The notes under the pieces are model-generated. The model was not told the origin of the DNA. It worked only from the letters and a program-made list of their open reading frames with translations, and made no database searches. Below are positions 10,019-18,594 of a DNA stretch of 64,000 nt, one piece after another. Both the position numbers and the translations under genes were made by a program. Positions within the stretch are counted from its first letter, which is position 1; every line of letters begins with the position of its first letter. Origin of the DNA: Anaeropeptidivorans aminofermentans (GTDB lineage: Bacteria; Bacillota; Clostridia; Lachnospirales; UBA5962); contig NZ_OW711693.1 of assembly GCF_940670685.1 (NCBI RefSeq), forward strand, positions 1,240,001-1,304,000, given 5' to 3'.

Positions 10019-10191
10019 TTGGCAGATTTAAGAAAATAGGCAATAATAAAGGAAATAGCTGAAACACAAGTTTCGAGGCATATTCTAAGATAGCATGGGG
10101 ACCCATTTGAATAGTTTGTTACATAAAAGGTATCCACTAATCATAAATAGCCATGAAGATGTAGTTTCAAAGCTTAAATAAGGAGGTTTAT

Positions 10192-12042
10192 ATGATTAAA
10201 ATTAGAAGAAAGGGCGAAATGGGAAGTTGTGATGGCTTACATAAAGAATCTGTTGCACCTAACAACGATACCAGTATCTTAGAGACTACAAAATCACTAA
10301 AACTCAGACGGCGCTCTGAAGAGGAGGCTAGGGCAAATACGTCCGAACGAAAGCTCAGAGATGCCTGTAAAACAAATCGAAATAACCTGTTAAAAATTGA
10401 AGCATTAGAGGAAAGGATTCAATCCTTGTCTACAGAGCATAAAAATAGCTTTACAGAGACGGACATACCTCTGAATTATTTGAAAAGAAGAGACAATGGA
10501 CGTTGCCCCAAGTCTTCTGAAAACCATTACAATAAGAGAAACGATTCCCACAGTATGTATCCGTCCCATATTCGAAGCAGCTCTTATCGTTCTTACGATG
10601 AGGAAAACGTCTATGGAAGCTACTGGCAGAATGATGAGGACAACTGGCAGGAAAATCCTTTATTAAATGAACCGTCTTACTATCCTGACACCTACGACAA
10701 TGAGACATGCAACAGATATACCGACAGCTCTCAGCGTAAAAGCAAGCCCACATATGAAAGTATCGCAAAAGAGCTTCTGAGTTCGACCAGTTTCTTTCAA
10801 TATAATAATTATTTGTTTTTATATACCGGCAAGAGCTACAAATTAGTGGAAACCGACGAAAGATTCAGACTGGAAGCCCGCCGATTGCTTGCTGATAATA
10901 AAAAATATGAGGTATTGAAATCACATTTAAACGAGGTAAAAGAGATGATTTTAACGGACATACCCCGTATTAGTAATGATGAAATGGAACGGTATGACCA
11001 CTATATTGCTTTTGAAAACTGCATTTATGATGCCAAAAGAAATAAAAGCCTTCCGCATTCACCTGATTATTTAACCATTGGCTTTATTAAGGCAAATTAT
11101 TATGAGAACCTACATTTAGAGAATCCGCCCAAACGGTTTATAAATTATCTAAAATCTGTCACCAAGGGAGATCAATTAGAGGTAAAAAGACTATGCGAAG
11201 CCTTTGCTTACTGGCTGTCTAATTACAATAAAATCAGATGCTATTTTGTACTATTTGGGGTATCTCAGAGTGGCAAGAGTACATTGACAACTTTGTTACA
11301 GCATCTTCATGGTGAGGAGTATGTTTCGGCAGTTCCCTTCCATAAACTGGATAAAAGCTTTTATATAGCTGAGTTCTTTGGCAAAAAGATTAATATTTGC
11401 GGTGAGATTTCTTCAAGTAAGCTTCAGGATGATGGCATATTTAAAATGCTTACGGGGAATGACTTGATAATGGCAGATAAAAAATACGGGCAGCCCTTTA
11501 GTTTTTATAATAAAGCAAAGATAATTTTCAATGGTAACATCCCTATGAGAATAGAGACAGAAGATAACTCAGAAGCTATACCGAACCGAATAGAGATATT
11601 TAATTTCCCCTATTCTTTTCCTAAAGATGAAGTTATACCGGACTTTTACATCCAGCTTTTAAAAGAGAAGGACGCCATTGTTTCATTCCTTATGGAAACA
11701 CTTCAAGAACTGGTAGCATCGGGGTTTTTACTGACAAAAACGCCCCAATCTGAGAAATTGAAGGAGGAATTTACATCCTGCATAAATCCTATAAGGCGCT
11801 TCGTAGAAGAAAACTGCATTTTAAATGCTAAGACATTTGTTTTAAAGGATTTACTGTACAAAAAATATAAAGAAAGCGCTCAGGGAAACTTTAAAAGCAA
11901 GCAAGAGTTCTACGCATACATAGAAGCAAACTATAGTGTGAATCAGCACAAGAAAAGGCTCCCGGGCAGCAAAAATCCAAGGGCGATATTTGTAGGTATA
12001 GGCTTGAAAGAAGAATGGGAGGCTGAAAGGCATGATGATTGA
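10192..12042 (+). CDS. Phage/plasmid primase-helicase, P4/D5 family
   Basis: 616 residues. The C-terminal half is an SF3-type helicase: Walker A GVSQSGKST near residues 355-363, the family pattern FFGKKINICGEIS near 400, and GNDLIMADKKYGQPFSF then AKIIFNGNIP near 425-450. The N-terminal ~190 residues are polar, low in complexity and rich in Asn, Tyr and Arg, with no recognisable primase catalytic core. It starts replication of the excised element by opening or unwinding the origin. The start ATG follows AAGGAGG. Its end overlaps the next gene by 11 bp. Confidence 0.85.
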   Translation: MIKIRRKGEMGSCDGLHKESVAPNNDTSILETTKSLKLRRRSEEEARANTSERKLRDACKTNRNNLLKIEALEERIQSLSTEHKNSFTETDIPLNYLKRRDNGRCPKSSENHYNKRNDSHSMYPSHIRSSSYRSYDEENVYGSYWQNDEDNWQENPLLNEPSYYPDTYDNETCNRYTDSSQRKSKPTYESIAKELLSSTSFFQYNNYLFLYTGKSYKLVETDERFRLEARRLLADNKKYEVLKSHLNEVKEMILTDIPRISNDEMERYDHYIAFENCIYDAKRNKSLPHSPDYLTIGFIKANYYENLHLENPPKRFINYLKSVTKGDQLEVKRLCEAFAYWLSNYNKIRCYFVLFGVSQSGKSTLTTLLQHLHGEEYVSAVPFHKLDKSFYIAEFFGKKINICGEISSSKLQDDGIFKMLTGNDLIMADKKYGQPFSFYNKAKIIFNGNIPMRIETEDNSEAIPNRIEIFNFPYSFPKDEVIPDFYIQLLKEKDAIVSFLMETLQELVASGFLLTKTPQSEKLKEEFTSCINPIRRFVEENCILNAKTFVLKDLLYKKYKESAQGNFKSKQEFYAYIEANYSVNQHKKRLPGSKNPRAIFVGIGLKEEWEAERHDD

Positions 12043-12466
12043 TTATGATGAAGCGGTTCTGAGTTTGGCGGCTTCATTTGACTGTAACACATCTACATAC
12101 TCCTTTGGTTATGTTATCAAGTACGGAGAACATCCTATGGAAAGTTATAGCCATAAAGATAACAAAGGAGAATATGCCAAAGAGGGTGCAATTGCAGGCT
12201 TGGTATCAGGGATATCTAAAGGAATTAACAGGGCAAACTGGCGTAATTACTATAAAATAACCATCTGCCATAATTCAGAAGTATTGCAGAAATGGGTAAC
12301 GGGTAGCTACAAAGCAAAATCAAACAGCGGTAAGCGTTTAAAGAAAATACTAATGGACCCTATGTTAAATTTGAACTTTGTATTACTAAAAAATGCTGAT
12401 AGAGATGAGGCCTTTTCGACGGCAAAAAATTTGGCCCAAAGGTGTATAAAGAAAAGCCTTTACTAA
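12032..12466 (+). CDS. Small protein resembling an RNase H fold
   Basis: 144 residues, overlapping the primase-helicase gene and probably co-translated with it. The order of a central EYAKEGAIAGLVSGI helix, a KITICHNSEVLQKWVTGSYKAKS strand-helix (in pieces) and a C-terminal helix recalls RNase H-like proteins. A full catalytic D-E-D set is not evident, so the resemblance is weak and it may be inactive. There are two possible starts, ATG 12032 and ATG 12035. By position it belongs to the replication operon. Confidence 0.5.
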   Translation: MMIDYDEAVLSLAASFDCNTSTYSFGYVIKYGEHPMESYSHKDNKGEYAKEGAIAGLVSGISKGINRANWRNYYKITICHNSEVLQKWVTGSYKAKSNSGKRLKKILMDPMLNLNFVLLKNADRDEAFSTAKNLAQRCIKKSLY

Positions 12467-12534
12467 AAGCAAGCATTATAGGTAAAAACAGTCATTTTGA
12501 ATATATATTATATCTTTGAATGGGAGGATTTGTA

Positions 12535-12741
12535 ATGGGTAAAATGATAACGATTAAGCAGGCGGCTTGTGAATTCGGTTTATCGGAGTATGAGCTTCGG
12601 ATGGGGATAAAAAACGGCAAATATCCCTATATAAGAGTGGGAGAGAAAAACGGTAAGTACTTGTTAAGCCGGGAGCAGATGACGGAACGGATTTATAAAA
12701 TGAGCATTAACAATATGAAAAGTGCTGAAGCTTTTGATTAA
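12535..12741 (+). CDS. Excisionase/HTH DNA-binding protein
   Basis: 68 residues. ITIKQAACEFGLSEYELRMGIKNGKYPYIRVG is a winged-helix excisionase-like pattern. The start ATG 12535 is 7 nt after GGGAGG (12522-12527); an upstream in-frame start at 12520 would overlap the ribosome site. It lies 58 bp before the integrase, the normal xis-int order, and likely directs the integrase toward excision. Confidence 0.75.
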   Translation: MGKMITIKQAACEFGLSEYELRMGIKNGKYPYIRVGEKNGKYLLSREQMTERIYKMSINNMKSAEAFD

Positions 12742-12799
12742 TATATCTTACAGGGTGGGTGTTCTTATCCCCACCCTGTTTATTTTGGGAGGCTAATAT

Positions 12800-14194
12800 A
12801 TGAAAAAAATTAAGGGCGTAGAGCCTAGAGGGACAAACAGCTATCGTTTAACTGTTTCCTGCGGATACAATAGTTACGGCAAGAAGCTTATTAAGCGAAG
12901 AACCATCACTGTTCCTGAAAAATTTAATAAGATGACAGAAAACAAAAAAGAAGAATACCTTATAAAACAGTTTCTTCTCTTTAAGCTGGAGGTCGAGAAT
13001 GGTACATACCTAGACGGTGAAAAAATGACCTTGAATGAATTTATAGATAAATGGCTGGAACGGGAAAAGGTAAAAAAGCTTCGTCCCACTACCCTTGCCA
13101 GATATGATGAGTTGTTACGCCGCATAAGGCCTGCACTTGGTCATTATAAATTGACAAAAATACAAACCATACACCTAAACGATTTTTATGGCAGCCTAAG
13201 TAAGGGCGGTACCCGATTTGACTATACGTACACCTTAAATCAGGAATATGTAAATCAGGTTACTAAAGAAGCAAGCAAAATTGCAAAGCAATCTGGCTTA
13301 AATATTCGTACGATAAAAGGTACGGTAAAAGGAAAGCCTGTATCAATGAAAACGGCGAATTCAATAAGTGAATATTTAGGGGTTTCCTTCCAGAAGACAT
13401 TTTCTCCCCTAGTCAAGGGAAAAGGTCTATCTGAAAAGAATATTATTCACCATCACAGACTTATCTCAACAATTTTATCTACTGCTAAGGATTGGAATTT
13501 AATTAACAGCAATCCGGCTGAAAGTGCTGATGTTCCTGCATTAGAAGCAAGGGAAGCCAATTTTTACAGCATAGAAGAGACAAAGCAGCTTTTAGAATTA
13601 CTAAAGCAAGAGCCTATCAAATATCAGACGATGATAAATATAGCCTTGTTTTGCGGTTTAAGGCTTGGAGAACTGGCAAATCTTGAGTGGAAGGACATCG
13701 ATTTTAATAACTTAACTTTAAACGTAAGCAAACAGCTTCAGTATCTTCCGGCAAAAGGTATCTATGAAGCTGAATATACGAAAACAAAGTCGGGCACACG
13801 AGAAATGTCCATACCGCAGATATTAGCGGATTTATTAAATGAGTACAAAATATGGCAGGAGGGAGAACGAGCAAAGTATGGCGATTTATGGATTGAAACC
13901 GATAAAATATTTACTAAAAACGGAGGAGGCGCAATTTTTCCGGGAACTCCGTCAGCATGGTTTAGAAAGTTTGTAGAGCGGCATAATATGCCTAAACTTA
14001 CCTTCCATCAAATAAGGCATACAAATGCTTCTTTGCTCATCGGCACAGGTGTTGATATTGCAACCGTGAGTAAGAGACTTGGACATGCAGACAAATCGGT
14101 TACCTTAAAAATATATACCCATGCAATAAAAGAGATGGACCGCCATGCGGCGGACAGCTTAGAAGAGACGTTTAATAAACACAACTTAGCCTAA
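12800..14194 (+). CDS. Tyrosine recombinase (integrase) of element A
   Basis: 464 residues. Catalytic set: Arg in CGLRLGELANLEWKDI, HxxR in FHQIRHTNASLL, and His and Tyr in LGHADKSVTLKIYTH. The N-terminal arm-binding region and SAM-like core-binding domain (TLNEFIDKWLE...) are present. The core-binding region is interrupted by about 70 extra residues (roughly 135-215) that read like a Cro/C1 HTH: KEASKIAKQSGLNIRTI then SMKTANSISEYLGVS. It most likely catalyses integration at tRNA-fMet. A terminator follows at 14245-14286. Confidence 0.93.
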   Translation: MKKIKGVEPRGTNSYRLTVSCGYNSYGKKLIKRRTITVPEKFNKMTENKKEEYLIKQFLLFKLEVENGTYLDGEKMTLNEFIDKWLEREKVKKLRPTTLARYDELLRRIRPALGHYKLTKIQTIHLNDFYGSLSKGGTRFDYTYTLNQEYVNQVTKEASKIAKQSGLNIRTIKGTVKGKPVSMKTANSISEYLGVSFQKTFSPLVKGKGLSEKNIIHHHRLISTILSTAKDWNLINSNPAESADVPALEAREANFYSIEETKQLLELLKQEPIKYQTMINIALFCGLRLGELANLEWKDIDFNNLTLNVSKQLQYLPAKGIYEAEYTKTKSGTREMSIPQILADLLNEYKIWQEGERAKYGDLWIETDKIFTKNGGGAIFPGTPSAWFRKFVERHNMPKLTFHQIRHTNASLLIGTGVDIATVSKRLGHADKSVTLKIYTHAIKEMDRHAADSLEETFNKHNLA

Positions 14195-14202
14195 TTTATT
14201 CT

Positions 14203-14441
14203 TGTTCCAAATGTTCCAGACTTAAAAACCTTATTACATATTATAATAACCCAGCCCAATATCGATAATTGGCTGGGTTATTTTTTATTCTAAGATACTG
14301 GAACAGTGCCCAGATGCTTTGTTTAAAAGAAAGGAATGATTGGAACATCCGGAACAAGCGTACTATTGAAGAGTATTTTAAAAATAGTGCTATATTAATT
14401 ATATTTGTATAGATATAAAAAAGTCCGGAACTTTCGGAACA
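14203..14441. repeat. Cluster of TGTTCC/GGAACA paired boxes
   Basis: Three paired sites with a 9-bp period: TGTTCC-AAA-TGTTCC (14203-14217), GGAACA-TCC-GGAACA (14342-14356) and GGAACT-TTC-GGAACA (14427-14441), plus a single GGAACA at 14300. They fill the gap between the integrase and doc. This could be a regulator binding array. No protein can be assigned. Confidence 0.45.
14245..14286 (+). terminator. Terminator after the integrase
   Basis: 12-bp stem AATAACCCAGCC/GGCTGGGTTATT followed by six T. Confidence 0.88.
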
Positions 14442-14518
14442 GGCTTTACCATTAAAAAAACCTTTTATTTATATTAAAACAGCTTATATTAAGGGATATC
14501 TTATTTCAAATAAAGGGC

Positions 14519-14893
14519 CTAAATATGCTCATTTATCCACTTCAAAAGCTCTTTCTGAGAGACTTTCCCATCGGCAAGTCCAAGCCCTAAATCAATTAAT
14601 TCTTGCTGCTCGTAGCTTAGAAAAATATTGTTGCTTTCTAAGAATACAAGCATAGCAAAGATACCGATCCTTTTATTTCCGTCAATAAATGCATGGTTAT
14701 TAACAAGAGAAAAACAAAGCTTGGCTGCCTTTTCAGGAATAGACGGATAAAGGTCGGTATCGTCAAAAGAAGCGTCTATTGAATATATAGCGGATTCCAG
14801 CAGACCTTCATCTCTAAGGCCTGCTTCGCCTCCAGTTTTTTCTATAAGCATATGGTGCATTTTAAGAATTTGACTTTTGCTAAGTTTTATCAT
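14519..14893 (-). CDS. doc: Death-on-curing toxin (Doc/Fic fold)
   Basis: 124 residues, the usual Doc length. The Fic-type motif HAFIDGNKRIG is near residues 66-76 and the helical Doc pattern LRDEGLLESAI near 25-35. Family knowledge: Doc phosphorylates EF-Tu, halts translation and is neutralised by Phd. Its start overlaps the antitoxin stop by ATGA, so the two are coupled. It probably stabilises element A. Confidence 0.9.
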   Translation of the reverse strand: MIKLSKSQILKMHHMLIEKTGGEAGLRDEGLLESAIYSIDASFDDTDLYPSIPEKAAKLCFSLVNNHAFIDGNKRIGIFAMLVFLESNNIFLSYEQQELIDLGLGLADGKVSQKELLKWINEHI

Positions 14894-15132
14894 TTGGCAA
14901 GCTCCTTAAAGGCCTCAAGGTTTTTAGAAAGCACCTTTTCAGCCACAGATATAATTTTGTCATCTTGGCTTTCTTGCAGTTTTTCCATTTGGCTGTATTC
15001 CATAATAACGTATTTAGGTACATTGTTTTTTAAAACTACGGCAAAGCCGTTTTCATCGACTGTTCTTGCAACCTTTGAAAAGTTTTGGTTTGCTTCTGTT
15101 ATGGATACCAATTGATTTGTGTTAATCTGCAT
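14890..15132 (-). CDS. phd: Phd/YefM-family antitoxin
   Basis: 80 residues. The N-terminal Phd DNA-binding pattern is QLVSITEANQNFSKVARTVD and the C-terminal half is an acidic, toxin-binding helix. It lies immediately upstream of doc on the minus strand, in the normal antitoxin-first order, with AGGAGG before its ATG. It should repress its own operon and neutralise Doc. Confidence 0.88.
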   Translation of the reverse strand: MQINTNQLVSITEANQNFSKVARTVDENGFAVVLKNNVPKYVIMEYSQMEKLQESQDDKIISVAEKVLSKNLEAFKELAK

Positions 15133-15272
15133 CTTATATCCTCCTTTTCTGAATAAGCGGTATGCTTAGTTGAATAATGCGCTCTAATAAAAATATAGTT
15201 CTAATTATATTATATACTAAATAATAGGATTAATTCAACCTACTGTTGAAAGTTTTAAGGATTAATGCTATT

Positions 15273-17400
15273 CGTAAAAGACCTTATTTCAATTATATAT
15301 TATAACTTTGATATTAATTTATATAGGGGGTATACATATGTCTGTAACAGATGATTCATTAATTTACGAAGAAGCTTTGGAAGATGATACGGAATTGTTT
15401 ATATGCGAACACTGCGGAGCAGAAGTTTCAGAAGAAGCAGCGACTCTTTTTGAAAATGAAATGCTCTGCGATACATGCCTTGAGGAACAAACCTTCCTAT
15501 GCTTCGAATGTGGTAATAGACATTGGAGAGACGAAGCCAATGACTACTGCGGAAATGAAATATGTGATAGGTGCTATGATTATAACTTTATATGCTGTGA
15601 GGAGTGCAGAAGAACTATTCGAAATGATGACGCAAACTACATAGATGATTACGAAGATATGCCTTATTGCAACGATTGTTTTCAAGATAAAAATAAAATA
15701 ATACATGGTTATGATTATAAGCCTGAACCTTTATTTTATGGTTCAGGCTTATTTTATGGCGTTGAGCTTGAAATTGATGAAGGCGGAGAAGACCGCGGTA
15801 ATGCAGAAAAACTGCTTGATGTTGCCAATCAGTATGAGGATCATATTTACATTAAGCATGATGGAAGCCTTATAAATGGCATGGAAATCGTTACTCACCC
15901 TATGTCCCTTCATTATCATACTAAAGTTATGTCATGGGATAAACTTTTAGCTAAAGCACTGGATATGGGGTATTACTCTCACCAATGCAATACCTGTGGG
16001 TTGCACATTCATGTGGGACGTAACGAGTTAGGAGAAAGCATACAGGAACAGGAAAATACCATAGGGCGTATTCTATATTTCATAGAAAAATTCTGGGACA
16101 AGCTGATTATATTCAGCAGAAGAACGGAAGTCCAGCTGATTAAATGGGCAAAGAGATACGGTCTTCTTGATAGTCCTAAAAATACACTGGAGGAGGCAAA
16201 TAAGAATAAAGGCGGCAGATATGTATGCTTGAATCTTCAAAATTACCATACCATTGAATTCAGGCTGTTCAGAGGCACTTTAAAACTTTCCACCTTTCTT
16301 GCAACCTTGCAGATGGTAGATGAAATTTGTACTGTTGCAAAGAAATTAGATGACGATGAATTTCAAGGACTTTGCTGGGTTGATTTTATAAATGGCGTTA
16401 ATACAGACGTCAAGCCAGAGTTAATGGCTTATTTAAAGGACAGAAAATTATTAAATGGAGGGAACTAACATGTGCGGAATATTCGGTTATCTTGATTATG
16501 GTAATTGTATTAAAAATGCAGACTTAAAGGACATAACAGAATCGTTGGCCTATGAAAGTGCAATGAGGGGTATTGATGCTACAGGTATTGCTTTTATAAA
16601 TAACAAAAGCAAACTGGAAATACAAAAGGCCCCTAAGCCCTCTTACAGTTTTAAGATGAACTTTCCTAAAATAAACCCTCCTGTATTAATCGGCCATACA
16701 AGGCACACCACTCAAGGTACAGAAAAGCTTAACATTAATAATCATCCTTTTTTAGGGGGAAAAGGCAACAATCAATTTGCCCTCGCTCATAATGGAATCC
16801 TTTATAACGATAAAGAGTTAAGGAAAGAAAATAAACTTCCGGATACGAAGATTCAGACGGATTCTTACATAGCTGTACAATTACTTGAACAATCAGGAGA
16901 TATAAGCTTAATGTCCGTAGCTTCTATGTCCGAAAAAATCGAAGGTTCTTTTGTATTTACCATACTTGATAGAAATAATAATCTTTACATATCCAAGAAA
17001 GACAATCCCATTTCCATTATCCATCATAAGGCTCTAAAACTTTACGTCTATGCTTCCACAGAGAAAATACTCATGTCCACCCTTATGAACTCGAATCTTA
17101 TAAGCCACTTTACACCCATAGAAAAAAATATAGGTGATATTGAATTTGTAGAACTAGAGGACAGAGAGGTCTTAAATTTTAATAATAAAGGCATTGTTAG
17201 TAAAGCGCGCTTTAAACCTAAAAAAATAAATATTTTAAAATGGTACGAAACAGGCTTTAATTTTAGTCTTAATGACTGTAATAATGATTACTGGCAGGAT
17301 CTAATAGGGATTGCCAAATTGATGGGGTATGATGAAGAATTTATAGAATCCTTGATTTCAGAGGGCTTTTCACCTGATGAAATCGAGGATTTTATTTATG
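15273..17400 (+). repeat. Duplicated cargo segment, copy A (copy B at 41230-43418)
   Basis: Near-identity with copy B begins about 65 bp before the amidoligase start, at CGTAAAAG (15273 and 41230), and includes leader and ribosome site. It runs through the amidoligase into the amidotransferase. A 320-bp stretch (16605-16924 and 42607-42926) is identical base for base. Similarity then falls toward the 3' end of the amidotransferase gene. Confidence 0.85.
15338..16468 (+). CDS. Amidoligase-family protein with N-terminal zinc-finger pairs (copy A)
   Basis: 376 residues. Residues 20-115 hold repeated Cys pairs (C23/C26, C44/C47, C55/C58, C71/C76/C79, C86/C87/C90, C111/C114) like LIM or treble-clef zinc fingers. 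Residues 141-314 match the glutamine-synthetase-like amidoligase pattern: GVELE (141-145), HDGS (174-177), GMEIVTHP (181-188), CGLHIHVGR (220-228) and TIEFRLFRGT (305-314). The family is predicted to join an amine or ammonia to a carboxylate using ATP. ATG 15338 is 7 nt after AGGGGG; the longer reading has no site. The amidotransferase gene starts 1 bp after its stop, implying ammonia channelling between the two. Substrate unknown. Confidence 0.8.
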   Translation: MSVTDDSLIYEEALEDDTELFICEHCGAEVSEEAATLFENEMLCDTCLEEQTFLCFECGNRHWRDEANDYCGNEICDRCYDYNFICCEECRRTIRNDDANYIDDYEDMPYCNDCFQDKNKIIHGYDYKPEPLFYGSGLFYGVELEIDEGGEDRGNAEKLLDVANQYEDHIYIKHDGSLINGMEIVTHPMSLHYHTKVMSWDKLLAKALDMGYYSHQCNTCGLHIHVGRNELGESIQEQENTIGRILYFIEKFWDKLIIFSRRTEVQLIKWAKRYGLLDSPKNTLEEANKNKGGRYVCLNLQNYHTIEFRLFRGTLKLSTFLATLQMVDEICTVAKKLDDDEFQGLCWVDFINGVNTDVKPELMAYLKDRKLLNGGN

Positions 17401-17423
17401 AGGAAGCATACTTTCAAAATTAG
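16470..17423 (+). CDS. Class II glutamine amidotransferase (copy A)
   Basis: 317 residues. It begins MCGIFGYL, so after Met removal Cys is the N-terminal nucleophile of an Ntn amidotransferase. Other family motifs are GHTRHTTQG near residue 80, ALAHNGILYN near 108 and TDSYIAVQLLEQSG near 133. No synthase domain follows, so ammonia is probably handed to the amidoligase encoded just upstream. The last ~70 residues end in a conserved helical motif, GYDEEFIESLISEGFS. ATG 16470 lies 7 nt after GGAGGG; the reading from 16455 would block the N-terminal Cys. Confidence 0.88.
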   Translation: MCGIFGYLDYGNCIKNADLKDITESLAYESAMRGIDATGIAFINNKSKLEIQKAPKPSYSFKMNFPKINPPVLIGHTRHTTQGTEKLNINNHPFLGGKGNNQFALAHNGILYNDKELRKENKLPDTKIQTDSYIAVQLLEQSGDISLMSVASMSEKIEGSFVFTILDRNNNLYISKKDNPISIIHHKALKLYVYASTEKILMSTLMNSNLISHFTPIEKNIGDIEFVELEDREVLNFNNKGIVSKARFKPKKINILKWYETGFNFSLNDCNNDYWQDLIGIAKLMGYDEEFIESLISEGFSPDEIEDFIYEEAYFQN

Positions 17424-17551
17424 AGTGAAAACGGGTACTAAAATAATCCTTAGATTAGGGGCTATTTTAGTATCCAGATTAGAGGCGATAAATTATTTTA
17501 CATTGGTTATAGTAGTAGAAAAGCTTAAAACGGACTCAGGTTTCACTCTAA
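17420..17551 (+). other. Nested inverted-repeat structure after the amidotransferase
   Basis: Outer perfect 11-bp arms TTAGAGTGAAA (17420-17430)/TTTCACTCTAA (17541-17551) enclose a 13-bp stem (17433-17445 with 17463-17475). It is missing from the equivalent place in copy B. It could be a structured RNA, a terminator variant or a small MITE-like insertion. No clear target duplication is seen. Confidence 0.45.
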
Positions 17552-17626
17552 CTTCCTTAAACCACAATAGATTGAATTTAGTTTTGTCTATTTAAATTAA
17601 GCTTTTACTATTTTTGATAAAGGAGG

Positions 17627-17980
17627 GTGGATGTTATAAGTGTTGACGAATACAATGCAAAATTTAATGAGCCTTATGGGGAAATCGCTAATAGTACAGG
17701 AGAAGAAACGGCAATTAAGATTTATAAGATGTTTAATGGTAGAAATATAAAGTTTCCCCGGAGATTATATTCCGATTTTTATATTTATGAATATGTAAAG
17801 CTTCTTATTAAGGAAAAAGGATATGATCTTAAAAACTCAAGGGATTATAGTAAAATAGTGAATCATATCATTAGTGATTTTAATTATTGTGAACAGACAG
17901 CCAGAAAGAAATTAAAAGAAATGATGGTAAATAAAGGTTTTATTAATGATTCATCAATTTATAAAAGAGAGGATACCTAA
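17627..17980 (+). CDS. Small Mor-like DNA-binding protein, start unclear
   Basis: About 117 residues. The segment AIKIYKMFNGRNIKFPRRL followed by a long helix-turn-helix-like C-terminus resembles Mor/C-type activators, weakly. The frame opens with GTG 17627, but that base is inside the ribosome site AGGAGGG (17621-17627). The well-placed ATG at 17631 is out of frame and stops after two codons. Either a rare start codon near 17636 is used or a one-base change has broken the start. It abuts the next gene, so the region reads as one operon. Confidence 0.5.
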   Translation: MDVISVDEYNAKFNEPYGEIANSTGEETAIKIYKMFNGRNIKFPRRLYSDFYIYEYVKLLIKEKGYDLKNSRDYSKIVNHIISDFNYCEQTARKKLKEMMVNKGFINDSSIYKREDT

Positions 17981-18577
17981 ATGGATTTTTGTACTAAATG
18001 CGGTTCTAAAATTGAAGAAGGTGTGAAATTCTGTGGGAATTGTGGTTATAAAATCAATGTAGACGTTCTACATGAAAATGGTGAAAAAACAAATCCCTCT
18101 GATACCATTAGCACATATCATCAATCTAAAGAAATGGCTGTTTTGATGGAGCCAGCAATGGCAAATGAATCAAAGCTTGTTTTAGAGCTACAGGATGCTT
18201 ATGTTCCTGAGTTCGGCTATCCAAAATTTATTGAACGCCTTGCCGGATATGCGGTAGATTGCAGTATAATGGCGGCTATTGTATCTGTAGGGGCTGTTAT
18301 TATTCCTATCATCGGCGGTATAATAGGCGGATTTCTATACTTTTTCCTTATGGAGGCTCATTTTGGTGCTACCGTGGGTATGAAATCCTTTGGTTTACAG
18401 ATTGTTGATATAAAAGGCAATAAGCTAATGACAGCATTGGCATTTAAGCACTGCATGCTCAGGCTTTTATCATATTTTCTTTTGCTTGTTCCATTTTTCC
18501 ATGCCCTTTCGGATGAAAAAGCAGCAACACTTTTTGATAAATGGGCAGGCTGCGTAATGATTAAAACAAAGGCTTAA
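17981..18577 (+). CDS. Zinc-ribbon plus RDD-family membrane protein
   Basis: 198 residues. An N-terminal double-zinc-ribbon finger (CTKCG ... CGNCG, residues 4-22) is followed by a polar linker. The RDD membrane domain comes next: ERLAGYAVDCSIMAA, two hydrophobic segments, GMKSFGLQIVDIKG, then a final hydrophobic segment with DKWAGCVMI. Its ATG directly follows the previous stop. The role is unknown. With the following zinc-ribbon protein it suggests a membrane-associated part of the amidoligase module. Confidence 0.75.
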   Translation: MDFCTKCGSKIEEGVKFCGNCGYKINVDVLHENGEKTNPSDTISTYHQSKEMAVLMEPAMANESKLVLELQDAYVPEFGYPKFIERLAGYAVDCSIMAAIVSVGAVIIPIIGGIIGGFLYFFLMEAHFGATVGMKSFGLQIVDIKGNKLMTALAFKHCMLRLLSYFLLLVPFFHALSDEKAATLFDKWAGCVMIKTKA

Positions 18578-18594
18578 GATAAGGAGATGATTTG

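Noticed and set aside
17377-17595. 72-codon ORF after the amidotransferase
   Set aside because: It overlaps the inverted-repeat structure, lacks a ribosome site and resembles no protein.
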